Shown here: positions 25,401-38,102 of the stretch, in pieces
How positions within the stretch are numbered: position 1 is the first letter of the stretch
Layout of the letters: each line of letters begins with the position of its first letter
Origin: Plantago elongata
Lineage: Eukaryota > Streptophyta > Magnoliopsida > Lamiales > Plantaginaceae
Assembly: GCA_036897095.1 (NCBI GenBank)
Contig: JAYMSP010000060.1
Coordinates: forward strand, 34,234-98,233
DNA length: 64,000 bases
Direction: 5' to 3'
Notes under the pieces: model-generated
The model's input: only the letters and a program-made list of their open reading frames with translations
Databases searched by the model: none
What the model was told of the DNA's origin: nothing
Translations under genes and position numbers: made by a program

Positions 25401-26081
25401 TCGTGCTGATCAATAATGAAACGAATCAAAATTCACCCTAACTTGTGGTATCAAGCATTCACAACTAAGAGCAAGTGTAAAACCAGCATACCTAAAAGGC
25501 CTAACAAGACCTGCCCACTTATTCGCCACAGCCCACGAAGGCTTGGAGTTTCCTGTCAGCTGTACAATATATGCAATAAACAATCTTAAGAAATGTCTGT
25601 TCAACATTACGTATCCGAACACAATCACCAAATTAGACACCTAATACACAAACCAAACCTAAAAAAAATAAGCATACATCTGCAAAAAGATTGCTTTTTT
25701 AACTCAAATCTTAACCCGAAAACAAACGCACTAGATTTTCAGAAATCAAGAGAAACAGCAAGTAACAAGAATCTAAGCACAAAAACATCCCCTCATCACT
25801 TATCAGCTGGTTTGCTTGTTGAGACATTTGGTAAATTCAAAAGGGTTTACGATCATACCAGTGAGCATTAAGAATTCAATCATTTCCACAAAAATCAGAT
25901 TCAAAAACACTTATGATACAGAAAAGTAGAGAGTTTAATTTTGAACCCAAAAACACAAAAAGATAACTTTTTTGGTTTGAGAGAAAGAAGAGAATCTTAC
26001 TACGCTTCTGAAAGCAGAAATAGGAGCTGAAGAAAGCTCCCGTCGATGGCGTAAAGACCTGAGAATTGCTGTGGATGCCAT
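22435..26081 (-). CDS. Mitochondrial heat shock protein 70 (DnaK/mortalin type)
   Basis: Six exons, read from the minus strand: 26001-26081, 25492-25559, 25327-25405, 24665-25231, 23679-24299 and 22435-23052. All junctions are GT..AG and in phase, giving 677 residues, the usual length of plant mitochondrial Hsp70. It begins [15 protein letters not shown], an Arg/Ser-rich mitochondrial presequence. The ATPase domain starts at GIDLGTTNS (residues 60-68) and includes [15 protein letters not shown] and [11 protein letters not shown]. The substrate-binding domain has [18 protein letters not shown] in its helical lid, and the protein ends EAEYEEVKK, the plant mitochondrial type. It drives matrix protein import and folding with J-proteins and a GrpE partner. 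Intron 4 holds a Stowaway-like MITE. No broken motif is visible. Confidence 0.97.
24372..24591. mobile_element. Stowaway-like MITE in Hsp70 intron 4
   Basis: The left end CCTCTATCCCAAAT and right end TTAGTATGACGGAG are imperfect inverted repeats flanked by TA (24370-24371 and 24592-24593). The 220-bp insertion lies wholly inside the intron between 24299 and 24665. Similar 'ttttctttttagcaac' stretches occur near its left end and just beyond its right end. Confidence 0.6.
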
Positions 26082-27072
26082 ATTTCTTGATTTGGTTTAG
26101 GGTATGCAACTCTGCAGCAGGGTTTGGGTTTAAGAATTTGGGTGTGGTATTTTTTAATATTGAAATTTAATTTTTTTATAAAATATTTAATTTGATTGGG
26201 AAGATGGACTGGTATAATAAATAGGATACTAGGTCACCAAAGTATGAAGAACCGGGAATTTTTTTCGATTCGATTCATCTAAAATTCCGTTGAGCAAAAC
26301 TGGTTACATATTGCAATAAACGTAAGTATTTCACTTCTTCAAAGATACGAGTTTGAAGTATTAAAGTAGCCAATACTTTTATAATTTAATTTTGTGGGCT
26401 AAATCTAAAAATATGATGGTACAATTAAATTGAATTTATTTTTTTAAAAATCAACTCGAATTGAGTTTGAGTCTCAAATGTGTATAAGTGGTAGTAATAT
26501 TCTAGTCCCTAAATGGTAGATATATAAGAATATGTTAGCATTGAGTCGTAATGGCTTCTCATAACATGTGGCTCGGCTCATAAAATTCTACCGGATAATA
26601 TTTGTGTTCGTGTGTAAAACTCCATATATAGGGCCATGGAACTAGATTGGTAATGGTTAAGCTAGGCATATGGTCAGGAAGAAACCATAACTCGATAATA
26701 GATTTTGTGTTTGTCTTCTAACAAGCAATCTTCATATCCTCCGCCACTTTCTCTGGCCCGGCAGCATCTCTGCTTGAACTTCTCCATAGGGCAATGAAGT
26801 CGAGTTAGAACTCTATTACTACCGTATCAGCATAATAACACTCGGAGAAGGCCATCATGCTGAGATATTTCGGGCAAAACAAACAGGAACCTGAGACAAA
26901 TCTAAAGTTATTGTGCATTAACATGTAACCAAGTGAGAATTAAGAATCTCATAAATAAAGCTTGGATATACTCAAATTATATTTGATTCAGTTATGGTAA
27001 CTCTCAACAAATTCTACATTTTCAAAGTGAATGCAATATGCATAAAGCATAAAGAATCCTTCCTTTCTGCTA
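26082..27072. other. Promoter of Hsp70 and 3' flank of the RWD-RING gene
   Basis: The stretch just upstream of the Hsp70 start reads AAACCC twice on the minus strand (26121-26133), similar to a telo-box-like element. The remainder is AT-rich and shows no coding sequence. The two genes are in tandem, both on the minus strand. Confidence 0.6.
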
Positions 27073-30000
27073 TCAATTTGCTGAACCACTATCTTTCTTA
27101 GCCCAATGCTGCACTTGCTTTCTTGGATTTTGTGTATTCCTCTTTATGTAATTATTATTAGTGTTTCCCTTGTTCCTGGCAGCCGGACGCCTCGCGGAAC
27201 TGCTTGAACTTGTTCCCGGTTTGGCTGGGGTAGGAGTGTCTTTTGGCTCTGGTTCAGCAGTGGGTAATACAACTGGCCGGGGAAGAAACATCCCAGGCCG
27301 CAAGACCTCACTTTTCTTCTGTTCAATTAAGCCACTATTTTCTTCCTGGAGTTTCAATATTTTCTCGAACTTTTCTCTCCTGATTCTCTCGGAATCTGAC
27401 AGAAGAATTTCAGTGTTGATCTCAGTCCCATTGGAGTCCTGCAATCAAGAAAAGAGAAAGATAATGTGGCTACTCACTGGAAAATGGGTGAAAATCCAAA
27501 TGATGTCTTATATGTAAAAGAAAACAATTTGCCAACTTTTATGAGATATTCCTGAATCCAGTAACAAGAGTTATATTCGTTACTCAAACAGATATCTAGA
27601 CAAAGGGGTTGCTTAGGACCTGCTAAAATAACAGCTAACGTTCTAGGCCTTCTAGGTGAAAGTTGATGGTGAAACAGCATTTCCATTGAAGTTTGCTCAC
27701 TTGTGCAAAATCCTCCAGAATTTCATAATCAGGGTGAAGTATCCCTCAAAGCCACTTTAGACAACCAAAATGTGATTACGGGGTCATTTCAAACCTAATA
27801 TAATCATTACTACTAATAAGTATAGAAAAACATGCATACTAAACACCCAAGGATGATTCACAGAAGTGAACAAATTATTTACAACCTATTTCCTAATTTC
27901 ATAGCCACCCAAATCAACAGCAAAAAGATATCTCCGCAGCAAGTATGAAATGACGGTATGCCAAAGGCAATGACTCATCAGAAGTAGATGCAGATTTTCC
28001 TCAGTGTTGTTCAACTTCAAAAGGTACATAGCTATTAGCTATGTTGACCATCCGTACTGAATACTGAGTATCCATCAATCAGAATATTACTAATATTTAA
28101 CACGTACTCGGTTACAATCTCCAAGAAACAGATTAAGGTAGTTTATGCCAAGACATCACAGACGATAAAAAGCAACTTTATCCCCAAGTGGAAAAGGCTA
28201 CAGATTTTTATTCTTGTACATAACGTGAAAGGTCCAAGGAGCTGAACTAGGATGTGTTAAATGTTAAAACTGTTAGCTCCACCCGAAAATTAAACACCTC
28301 TGTAATGAAGCCGGGTTTCATGGTATGTACATGTTAACGTGAAACAATAATATCAAATAGGTGTTGAATAGAATAGCATAGCATTTTCCACAATACGTAG
28401 CAAGTAGGGTGAAGCTGAAAGGCCCGAGGCCAGACATTCCACTTACCAGATCACTGTCAGTTCCAACCAAGTCTAGCACGTGTTCAATATCCTTGGTATG
28501 GAAAACTTTACGACAGACGGGGCAACTCCCCATACTTTCTTCCATAAATTTTTGCATACCTACGCAACATGATGCCATGCATTATAATTGGAAGTTGAAA
28601 AAATGTCAGGCAACTTACAGTTTCACAGCCAGTAGAGACCAAAGACAAAGCAGTCAAAATATGATACTTGACTTTTCTTCCACTACCAAAGAGATGGAAG
28701 AATGTAAAACTATCATCTCCTTCATTCCATGCATTTCTTTGCTCACGGAAGACTTAATTAGCTTATGTGATGCTCAAAACAAATTAAGTCTCATACTGAC
28801 AAATGACAACAGTGATCAAAGGCTAAAAACAACTGACAGGTGATTGAATGGTAAGGACAACAGATTAGAAAATAACTTAACGTTACTGAGACGAAAGATT
28901 TTAAATCACTGAGTAAAGCATGGTATTGGGTATTGAATTCCTATAAAACTCGAGAACAAGTGCTTTGCAGGGATGCAGCTTGTTGGGTAACCAAGGTGTT
29001 TTAGGGAGCTACGTAAACTGATCGACTGGAAGGTGAAAACAAGATATTCAACTTCGATAAAGTTCCCATTGGAGAAAAAACACAGCAGAAGAAATGGATT
29101 CATACCAATTCAATTCTCATTCTGGTTTTATTAATATTGATAGCCTTAGCTTTTAATAGTTACATTTTTCTTTCTGCATTTAAATTTATTGAAACAAAAT
29201 TATTATTGATAAGCATCATCCCACTACAAGTACAACAACACCGCAGTGCTGCTGCAGATGATGATGATAAGTTAAAGTGAAAAACATAGAAAAGCATAGT
29301 TAGTATGAACAATCTCATTGCATTATAAAGAACACCTTTTCTGTCTCTGCCAGTATTAGAAGAAGTTGAAGCATTTGATGAAACCTTATGCTCCTCTTCA
29401 GTGTGCACCTGGTTCCACTTCCACCATCTGATAATGCAATGGCTGCAACAATCAAAAAATATGTAATTCAACTAACGAATTCAATGGTCCATTACCCTAT
29501 GCAGTATTGCAGTGGGAGTAGTATCTAATAACATGGCAATAACTGAACCCACCAGTGAAAGCAATGGAAACAAGACATTAACTTCATAAAGGGTGGAGAA
29601 TTGCTCCTGTCATCTTCATCAAGCAAGGGATCCAAACACAACGGACAGTCTCCATCGGGGTGATTCATACTGGAAAGTCTCTCCACTGCTTCCTAAATGG
29701 TTAGGAGCTATCAGTTTTCTGATATAGGTAAACCAAAGTCGATGTACATTAAATCACATGACATAGAGTAATCATGTTGGAATGATCAAGCAGGTTGCCC
29801 ATGCGGGGAGACCCCATCCAACTCAATTTTAAACTTGGATGTCCCCTCAACAGCTCAACCACCCAATCCTATCAAGCCTCTCTTCTTTTTTTATCTCTTT
29901 TCTTGTGGAAACCTGCCAAGCCTCACAGTAATGGATTTGTGGTGGCATCAGATGGGACAACTTAAGGGTGTGTTTACGACAGCTTATTCCTTCGAACTTA

Positions 30001-31824
30001 TGACTTAATTTAACCTGAACTTCAATAGTATTACATTGAAAGGGATAAAGTTGGTGAAGTTCCTTATATTAATATGGAAGGTTGAATTGTTGAAGATGAT
30101 GCAAACATAGTGAATATTTAAACACTCGAATCACATTTCATTTGAATCCTTGGGTTGTGAAACTTAATTGACTCCCTGTGTGTACAAAGATTACAAGTAC
30201 TTGTTTGCAGAAGCATTTTTCGAACTGGCTTGAGTTATCCTCATGTTGCTCTCTAAAGGAAATAAGCGCAATCGGTTAGCACTTAGCAATCAGGGCAGTC
30301 TACCACAGTTTCACAGCTAGAGATGTTGTGCAATTCAAGCCTTAACAAGTATTCGTCTCGGCTAGGCTCGTCAAGGATCGAGCTCAGTTCACTGATAATT
30401 AATCTAGTTGCGCTCGAGCTATGTGTTGTACTCATTTGCCTAACAACTCGAATTAGGCTCTCAACGCTTTTTCGTATATTCTTTTGGATTTATTAAATAT
30501 GTTTTATATGTCGTACCAACATCAAGCTCAAGCTCACAAGAGCTGAGTTTTATTTAATGTTCATTTCTTTAACAAGACGAACTAAGTCTAGGCTCAATTG
30601 GGAATCGAGCTTGAGGAGAGTTCTATACTTCTATGATGCTCGGCTCATGTGACAACACTCACCACAATCCAAGAACCCAAGTGAAATATGATATCAGTAC
30701 CCCAAAAACCCAAGTGAAATATATATCAGTATTAGAAATGTGTCTAATGCCCTACTATTGCGTGATATTTAGCAACTTATATAGCTGGAATGAACAAGTT
30801 GGTTTAGAGCATGTAACATATTACCTCACACAGTGCTACAAGCATTGAGCACGATGCAAGCTCAGATCCCTTGTCACGGATGCTAGTTAAAAGATGTGTC
30901 TGTCTGTCCTCATCAAGACCCTTGGAATCAATAATGGTAATTTCTGGTGGCTCTTCAGGATACTGCAGATCAAATTGTCACATTACACTAGTTAACGTCA
31001 ATAAAATGAGCTGAACAACACAGCATCTGATGCGTCATCGAATCAAGAAACAACCAAAGACATCGAAACTGATACTACCGAGCACGAGTGCCAAAAGTAT
31101 GCATTTATTATACTCTGATGATGGTATCACTTGCTAAGTACCTGAGGACCAGCTCGGATCCCAATAATTGCTTCAACAAACTGCACAGAAGCGAATGCGT
31201 ATCAGTATCAGATCATCAATCACCTTGAAGTTAATTCTCACCATTATCAAGTCAGTATGCAGTCTCAACACTTAACCATAAGGAACGAGGCCACGGTATG
31301 GCATGAAACACGAATACATGACAAATAGATTAGCTAGAAAACACTTTAGATGCCCAATGTAGCTCTAAACCTATGTTTGTACTTCAATAACCTGCCTCCC
31401 TGAATACAAGTATGACAAGAAAAAAAAACATATACACAAATGGCGGGCTTTTCGAATCACTTCATTTTTCTTGATCCACACACTTAATTCACTTTCCTGA
31501 AAAAAAATTCCAAACAGTATAATAAACCAACAGAAATATATCTACATCGAATCAAAACAAAAGGGGTTAGCTACAAAGGAAAGGAAATAAGCTAACTTTA
31601 TTAGTACAACTATGAAAGATTGAATTTTTCGTAAACTGGAGGTAAAAAGACAGTGATCAGCTTAGCTCAATGGAAGAATCTGATACCTGTTGAGAGGAAA
31701 CCTCAGCTGTGCGAGGCTTGAGGTGGACATGGATATTGGGAGGGTTGGCTTCAATGAAGTGGCAATCGTCGCCGTAAACGGCCTCAAGTGCTTCCATCTC
31801 TGCCATTAACTCCTCTTCGGCCAT
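27073..31824 (-). CDS. RWD-domain RING E3 ubiquitin ligase, RNF25-like
   Basis: Seven exons: 31687-31824, 31142-31180, 30825-30962, 29553-29692, 29336-29442, 28447-28559 and 27073-27438. All are GT..AG and in frame, giving 346 residues. Residues 1-105 form an RWD domain, starting MAEEELMAEMEALEAVYG and including YPEEPPEITI. A RING follows: CPLC at 121-124, SCFHCFHCHC at 145-154, then CPVC at 200-203. The long gap before the last Cys pair is typical of the RNF25 group, whose animal members ubiquitinate ribosomal and signalling proteins with UBE2D/E enzymes. The C-terminus (about 226-346) is charged with a Ser/Arg-rich disordered tail, including SSSSSARRPAARN. Intron 3 is about 1.1 kb and holds a dispersed repeat. 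The plant substrate cannot be inferred. Confidence 0.9.
30318..30630. repeat. Dispersed repeat in intron 3 of the RWD-RING gene
   Basis: The stretch is rich in 'gagctc/gctcgag' phrases (for example gcgctcgagctatgtg and catcaagctcaagctcaca). Similar phrases occur near 4661-4760, 22060-22150 and 32510-32590. It looks like a shared degraded element family, but no termini could be assigned. Confidence 0.4.
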
Positions 31825-34545
31825 TGGTGGTGATGGAGGATTCGAATCGATTCGCAGATATGGTTTTGTGGGTTATCAAATTCTTGGTTGGTCAAGTAGG
31901 GGAGCGAGTCCAAATTTACACCGATTGCATTTCTTTAGTTTCGTTATTAATTCTTTAGATTTCTGAGTTTTTCGATATAGAACCTATTTTGTTTGATATT
32001 CAGGACCTTAAAGATTCGTTTATTTCTTTAGTTTAGATTATATCCGTGCGACAATAATATGCTAATTTATAAACTAACCCGTTGTGTGGTGAGATAGGTG
32101 CTTGAATGGTTTGTTCTTTTCATTTGAAGATATGGCAAATTTTTATTTGGACCTAAAAAACAAAGGTGGTAAACTATTGTTCCCCGTTGTTTTCTTTTTT
32201 CTAAACTTGGAATCGAGACAACTCATTTCATATTGTATTTTTTTTATATCAAAATTGTACAAAAAATTAATTATTGATGATGAATTGTCTCCAATTATAA
32301 CCTTTTAATGATGATTTTGAATTTTTTTTCATATTGCTAATTTGATCGAATATTGATGGGTCTGATACGTTGGCTTTACTTATCGAGAATTCAACTTGAC
32401 TTGTTTGGTAGGATCTTCGTGTTGGACTCGGAGTTTGTTATGCTGAGTGTCGTAGTATGTCGTGGCTTGGGGATGTCTAATAGGTTCGATTGTATTTACA
32501 TTTACAACGATATCGAGCTCAAACAAAGTGATTCGAAAGTCGAGCTTATATTGTTTCTATTCACGCTTAAGCTCGAAAGATAAAAACGTTTCGTGATTAC
32601 AACTTTAGTGAAGTTCGATAAGTGAGATAACAGACTCGACTCTTTTAAGAGCAGTATGCACCACCTGGTCTTCTCATTGGTGAATTTGAGTTTGTAAATC
32701 GACGAGTTCGTTTTATATTTTGAAATGTAATTCGACGTCTAATAGATATAAAAAGTTTGTAACTGAATCATGCATTCAAAATTCTAACATGTATACGTTA
32801 CATACTTTTAAAAGTAGCAAGACCATTAAAACAAATATAATTATTTATGTATATCTTAAATTCCTCCATAAAATAAACATGATATAAAGTTATATGTTTA
32901 CATCCTAAATCTCTTAATTTAGAATATTTGCAATATATCTAAACGAAGAGGTGGTGGGGGATTCTCTTTAACATTCCTTAAAACACAATTTTGTATAAAG
33001 TTCACCTAACGTCAATGTAATTCTCTAATCAATGGAGACGACTTAACAAGAATATGCTTTATTTTGCATCATAATTTTATAGTTGCACTATTGATGCTTT
33101 ATGATTTTGTCCGAAACAGTAAGAGTGACTCAACCCCCCTATATATTAATTAGAGGAGAAGCGTCTTATCAACTATACTTCATTGTCAACTAATGTTTAA
33201 TGATAACCGTTTAATATTGCACGATCATTTTTTTTTCACTTCTTAATATATGTCTTATTCATAATAAAAAAGGAATCATAGGGGTTTATAAAAATTTGTG
33301 TACAACTCGATAAAATTTAGAGAATTAAAATTAACTAACAGACTTACAAAATGACGTAAAATCATGAATTGTTGGTAATACTCTATATCTTAACTAGAGA
33401 AAATAACACCTTGCCGTCATTTTAACTTCTTCCATTACCTTTAGTTCAAATGTATATTAATGTGAGCGTCCATTATAAATTCAATATGAATGTATAATTT
33501 AAAGTGAGTGTAAAAGAAGGTGAAAAATCAACTGCGCCCCCTTGTGTGTGTATATATATTATCAGTCTCGAATTTTACAAGTTTTATATTCCATTGTTGT
33601 TCTAAATTTAAAGTTTCATTTTTTTAAATATAAAATCTCTCATACTTTATTATATTATATTTTATATACTTTATTAATTATTTATTCTATATTATTCAAT
33701 TACATTCATATTTTATTACTTTTTTTTATACTTTTTTATTATTTTAAAAAATTTATGTCCAATCCCGCATGAATTTCAATTCGGAACTGAGGGGTATATA
33801 TAGAAAGGAAGGGCATGACGTGTAACGATATACCCAACACAGACAGAAGCTGAAAACAAAAATTAATCGAAAGAAAAAGGAAAAATTTAAAGTTGAAGAG
33901 AGCCATTATCCAGTGCAATGTTGGGATGTACAGTCAGACACTTTTAACAAAATTTCCGCTGTTCCAAATAATTTTGAAGGACAAGAGCTTGGCCAAAACC
34001 ACCTTGGGTAAATTCATGCATAAAACTTTAGCATAAACAAAACTTTAGCATAAACATCAGTTAAAAGTGAGATACATGAAAAACTTCGTAATCCAACTCG
34101 TGTATGTGCCGATCAGTAGGATATTGAATTATCGATAGAGTAGTAGTCGGATCAAATTATATCATATTAGTGTGAATGATGATGTCATAACGTGATATAA
34201 GCCCAATATATTTAACTATACGAGCCATTATAAAAATTAGATCTCAATCGATTATTAATCGACCCGAATTATTAAATCAATTCTTCCATTCGAATGATTT
34301 CGATCATATCCATAAACCTCTCTCTCTCACACACTCACTGTCTCTTCTTCTCTCTCACTTGAATTCCTCTTTCTACACTTCTCCATTGCGGCTAGGGTTT
34401 CTCTTCTCACTCTCCAATTCTACTCTGCTCCGAACCAATTCACCAGATCCGTCAATCTACGATGAATAATCTCTCGCATTAACTGACTTTTCCGTCATCA
34501 ATTTGGGATAATAGTAGCTTAATTTGGGGGGAGAGAGACACAAAA
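31825..34545. other. Divergent intergenic region, RWD-RING to RGG gene
   Basis: About 2.7 kb between divergently transcribed genes. The centre (32000-34200) is AT-rich with small unrecognised frames, a 'gctcgag' repeat fragment near 32510 and a decayed Stowaway-like fragment at about 33560-33790. The part at 34315-34545 is the CT-rich promoter/leader of the RGG gene. Confidence 0.6.
34315..34400 (+). promoter_or_regulatory. CT-rich leader with telo-box (RGG gene)
   Basis: A run of CT-rich sequence (ctctctctctcacacactc and similar) is followed by TAGGGTTT at 34393-34400. CT-rich initiators and telo-boxes are typical of plant genes for translation and RNA-handling proteins, which fits the product. 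The role is inferred. Confidence 0.6.
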
Positions 34546-37500
34546 ATGGCGACGATGAACCCATTCGATTTGCTAGGGGATGGTGAAGAGGATCCCTCCC
34601 AGCTCATTATTGCTGTTCAAAAGCAGAAGGTCGATGTAAAAAAACCGGCGGCTAAGCCGAATAAGCCGCCTGCTCAGTCCAAGCTGCCTACAAAGCCTCT
34701 CCCCCCAGCTCAAGCTGGTACTGTTTGTTTCTTCTTTCCGTGTTTCGGTCAAGTGGTTGGTTGATTGCTGTAGGATTAGATGAAAGTTGCTTCCTTTTTG
34801 TATGTGTGTGTGAGAAGGGGGAGGGGGATTGAGGTTTGTATTGATTAATTGAAGTAGAATCAGATGAAAGTTGCTTCTTTTTTTGTACGTGGTGTTTGTG
34901 GAATTGTGAAAATTGAGGTTCGAATTGGTTTATGAGGATTAAGTAAATAGCTGTTTGGAAAAATCATTGACTTGTGTTTTTCCAGATATTTTTAGCTTGA
35001 GGCTATCAGAGATTTGAAGTAGGTGTTGCAAGAGCAATGAAGTTTATGTAGTTTCTTTTGCATAGAGTAACTCCAAAGCCATGTAGCTCATTAGCCAAGC
35101 CTGAGAGGTCTTTGACTGAGAGGAGCTTTAACCTAAGGTTTGTTTGTAAAGGTGGCTGTTCAAGTTTCTGGATTGATTTCGTCGTCTTTAGCATTTACTT
35201 TGTTTGTTGTTTTAGTGGCACTAAGTAGTGATTGTTGACACGAGAAAAGGGATATTTAAGTGTTAGAGGAGAAAATTGGTAGTTTTATTGACCTGCTGTA
35301 TGTGTCTATTGTTGAAGCCTCTTAGGGGCTATATTTAGTAACATTCCCTCCGTCCAAAAGAAGTTCCCCCTATTGCTACTTCGATATGGAAAATAATGTG
35401 TGTGTTACTATATCATTATATATTGCATGAGGGGTTCACTTCCAACTTTATCATATCACATGTGGGTTTCACTTCTAACTTTATTACTAGAATTAGGATT
35501 TATTTGGATTTCTACTGGGGAATGTAAATTTATATAAACTTTCCTAAAATGGCAACGAAATGGAATGGGACGACTACAACAGAATGCCCAAATGTCAAAA
35601 TGGGACATCTCCTGTGAGACGGAGGGATTATATTGATAATGTTTAACCCCTAGATGTCTGAGTAAATGATGAACTTTTTTCTAATGCAAGTTTTCGTCAC
35701 ATGTTAATATTATGTTTGCTTTATTCCATTATTATTTATATTGGAAATATAAGTATTGAATGTAACTGTGTGTGTGTGTTTTCGTCATATATATGTACGA
35801 ACGTCACAAGGCTTATAAGTTAAAACTCACTCAAGCATTGACTGGCAAAGTGACTCATTTTATATGTCTTAAGCTTTTATGCACATGTACTGCATCAAAA
35901 CAATATAATCTTCTCAATAGGCCTTAATTCTCCTCTGTTAGTGTTTCTTGTGTTACATTTCTACAGGCCTGTTTTTTTTGTTTTTGTTTCATGCATCATA
36001 TTCTTCCGTTTCCAAACTTTTTGGGATCCTCTACAACTGCAAACTCTACCCCACCCCCCACCCCCAAAACAAAGAGTTGCCTATTAGATTACGAGCCTTC
36101 TTTTCATCAATTATCTGGGTTGTTTAGTTGGGGAATGTACTCAAATTTTCCCTCTGCTCATAAATTATGTACTGATTGATTTGTCTCTTTTTTTCATTGG
36201 AGCAGTCAGAGAGTCAAAGAATGAAACCGCACGGGGTGGCCGTGGTGGTGGACGAGGGTATGGCCGTGGACGTGGTGCTGGAGGTGGGTCTTACAGAGAT
36301 TCATCCAACTATGAGAATTCATATGGTAGTAGGGAAATATCTGCTGGTCAAGGTGCACCTGAAAGCTTTGATGCTGGGAACTCTTCTGAACGTCGCAGTG
36401 GCTATGGTGCGCCCCGTGGCTCTTTCCGTGGTGGTCGCCGTGGTGGTTTTAATAATGGTGATGTCGGAGAAGGTGACCGTGATCAAGACCGCCGTAGGCC
36501 GTATGAGAGACGCAGTGGAACTGGGCGCGGGTACATCTGATATGTTCTTTTCTGCTATTTTTTTTTGATGCTCTGACTAAACAAATCTAGCCCAATGTTA
36601 ATCTTTTTAAATTTTTTTTTATGCGCAGTAACGAGTTTAAGAAGGAAGGAGCTGGCCGAGGTAACTGGGGTACTCCGGAGGATGAACTGGCTCAGTAAGT
36701 ATTATGATTATTTCCTTCATGAATATGGTAATGTATGTAGTCGTCTGGATCTTGTGTAATTGAACAATCTCCTATAATATTCTATGCTGTGTGTATTTTC
36801 TTTGTTACAGAGTGACTGAGGAAGTTGTCAGTGAGGGTGAAAAGATCCCAAATGCTGAAAAGCCTGCAGGAGAGGATGTGCCTGCGGGAGAAGGAGACAA
36901 GGAAGCTGCTACAACTGAAGTTGAAGAGAAGGAGCCTGAGGATAAGGTAAAGATCCATCTAGCTATCTTTTCTACTGAAACTACATCTTTGTTTATGAAA
37001 CTATGAGTTTTCAGGTTCTACTAGTGTAACTCCCCTAGTATGTGCTCAAAGGCCCAGGCACAAGGTTTACTGTTTTCAACAGTTAACCTATGATAAACTG
37101 TACTTTCTCACTCTATAGATTGGGTTAATTGAATGGCTTTTTCAACTTCATCACTGGAGGTTGAGTATAATATACTCATGAGCTTGCTTAGGCGTTACAT
37201 GAGCATTCGAATGGTGCCAAACATTCTTACATAGTAAGAAAACTGAGGGTCTGGTAGGGCTCAGTTGCTCAAGTATCCTTGACCAAAGGTTGCTTTAATC
37301 GATTATTTGTCTTTCTTTTCTAAACTATCATGGTCGAGCTACTTGTGTTAATGTAGGAGACTACTTTTAGCTGGACAGTAAACATAACATTTATTTCTAT
37401 TACAGGAGATGACACTGGAAGAGTATGAAAAGGTTTTTGAGGAGAAAAGAAAAGCTTTGCAGGCTCTTAAAACTGAGGAAAGGAAGGTTGATGCCAAAGA

Positions 37501-38102
37501 GTTTGCATCTATGCAACCACTCGCCAATAAGAAGAATAATGATGATATATTTGTGAAATTGGTAATTCTGTCTCACCCAGCTAATGTTTATCAGTCCACC
37601 AGATAATATTACTGAAGTGAAATGCTTATATGCTGTTGCATGATCCTCCCTGCAGGGCTCTGACAAGGATAAGAAGAAAGAGTTAGCTGAGAAAGAAGAG
37701 AGGGCCAGGAAGGTATAAATTTGCTTTTGCTTGTGTTTGTCCATTTTCTCATAGAAGCATTTAGAATGCAGTTTCCATGGTGTTTGAGCATCTGATATGG
37801 ATACGCCCTGCACAATCATTACCTTTTGTTCTGCTTCGTACTACCAGTCACGTAAAAGGTAAAATAAAGAAAATATCTTAGAAGCAAACATTTAATGTCA
37901 TTAGTTTCCTCTGATGATTCAGTCTGTGAGCATCAACGAGTTCCTGAAGCCTGCTGAGGGTGAGAGGTCCTACGGTAGTGGTCGTGGAAGAGGCCGTGGG
38001 CGTGGTTCTAGAGGAGGTTACAATGGAAACAGCGAAACCAGCAGCTACAAGGCACCATCCATCGAGGATCCCGGTCAGTTCCCCACCTTAGGTGGAAAAT
38101 GA
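34546..38102 (+). CDS. RGG-repeat mRNA-binding protein (HABP4/SERBP1 type, RGGA-like)
   Basis: Seven exons: 34546-34717, 36206-36530, 36629-36694, 36811-36946, 37406-37561, 37656-37712 and 37923-38102. All splice in frame to 363 residues, the usual size of plant RGGA/B/C proteins. It starts MATMNPFDLLGDGEEDP, an Stm1-like N-terminus. Exon 2 encodes a Gly/Arg-rich region (GGRGGGRGYGRGRGAGGG). The central HABP4 region contains TLEEYEKVFEEKRKAL and EFASMQPLANKK. A second RGG patch (GRGRGRGRGSRGG) precedes the C-terminal PSIEDPGQFPTLGGK. Relatives bind mRNA and ribosomes in the cytoplasm, and Arabidopsis RGGA affects salt and drought responses. Intron 1 is about 1.5 kb and holds a Stowaway-like MITE. 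The Met at 34546 is well placed after a 5' leader without competing starts close by. Confidence 0.95.
35343..35630. mobile_element. Stowaway-like MITE in RGG intron 1
   Basis: The left end ATTCCCTCCGTCC and right end GAGACGGAGGGATTA are inverted copies about 290 bp apart, within the first intron. The exact boundary and TA duplication are uncertain by one or two bases. Confidence 0.75.

Noticed and set aside
24656-25441. 261-codon plus-strand frame antisense to Hsp70
   Set aside because: It mirrors exon 4, intron 3 and exon 3 of the Hsp70 gene. Long antisense frames are a common by-product of Hsp70 codon usage, and there is no similarity to a protein.
36176-36568. 130-codon Val-rich frame
   Set aside because: Alternative frame of the RGG-rich exon; the correct frame is fixed by the splice junctions and the RGG motifs.
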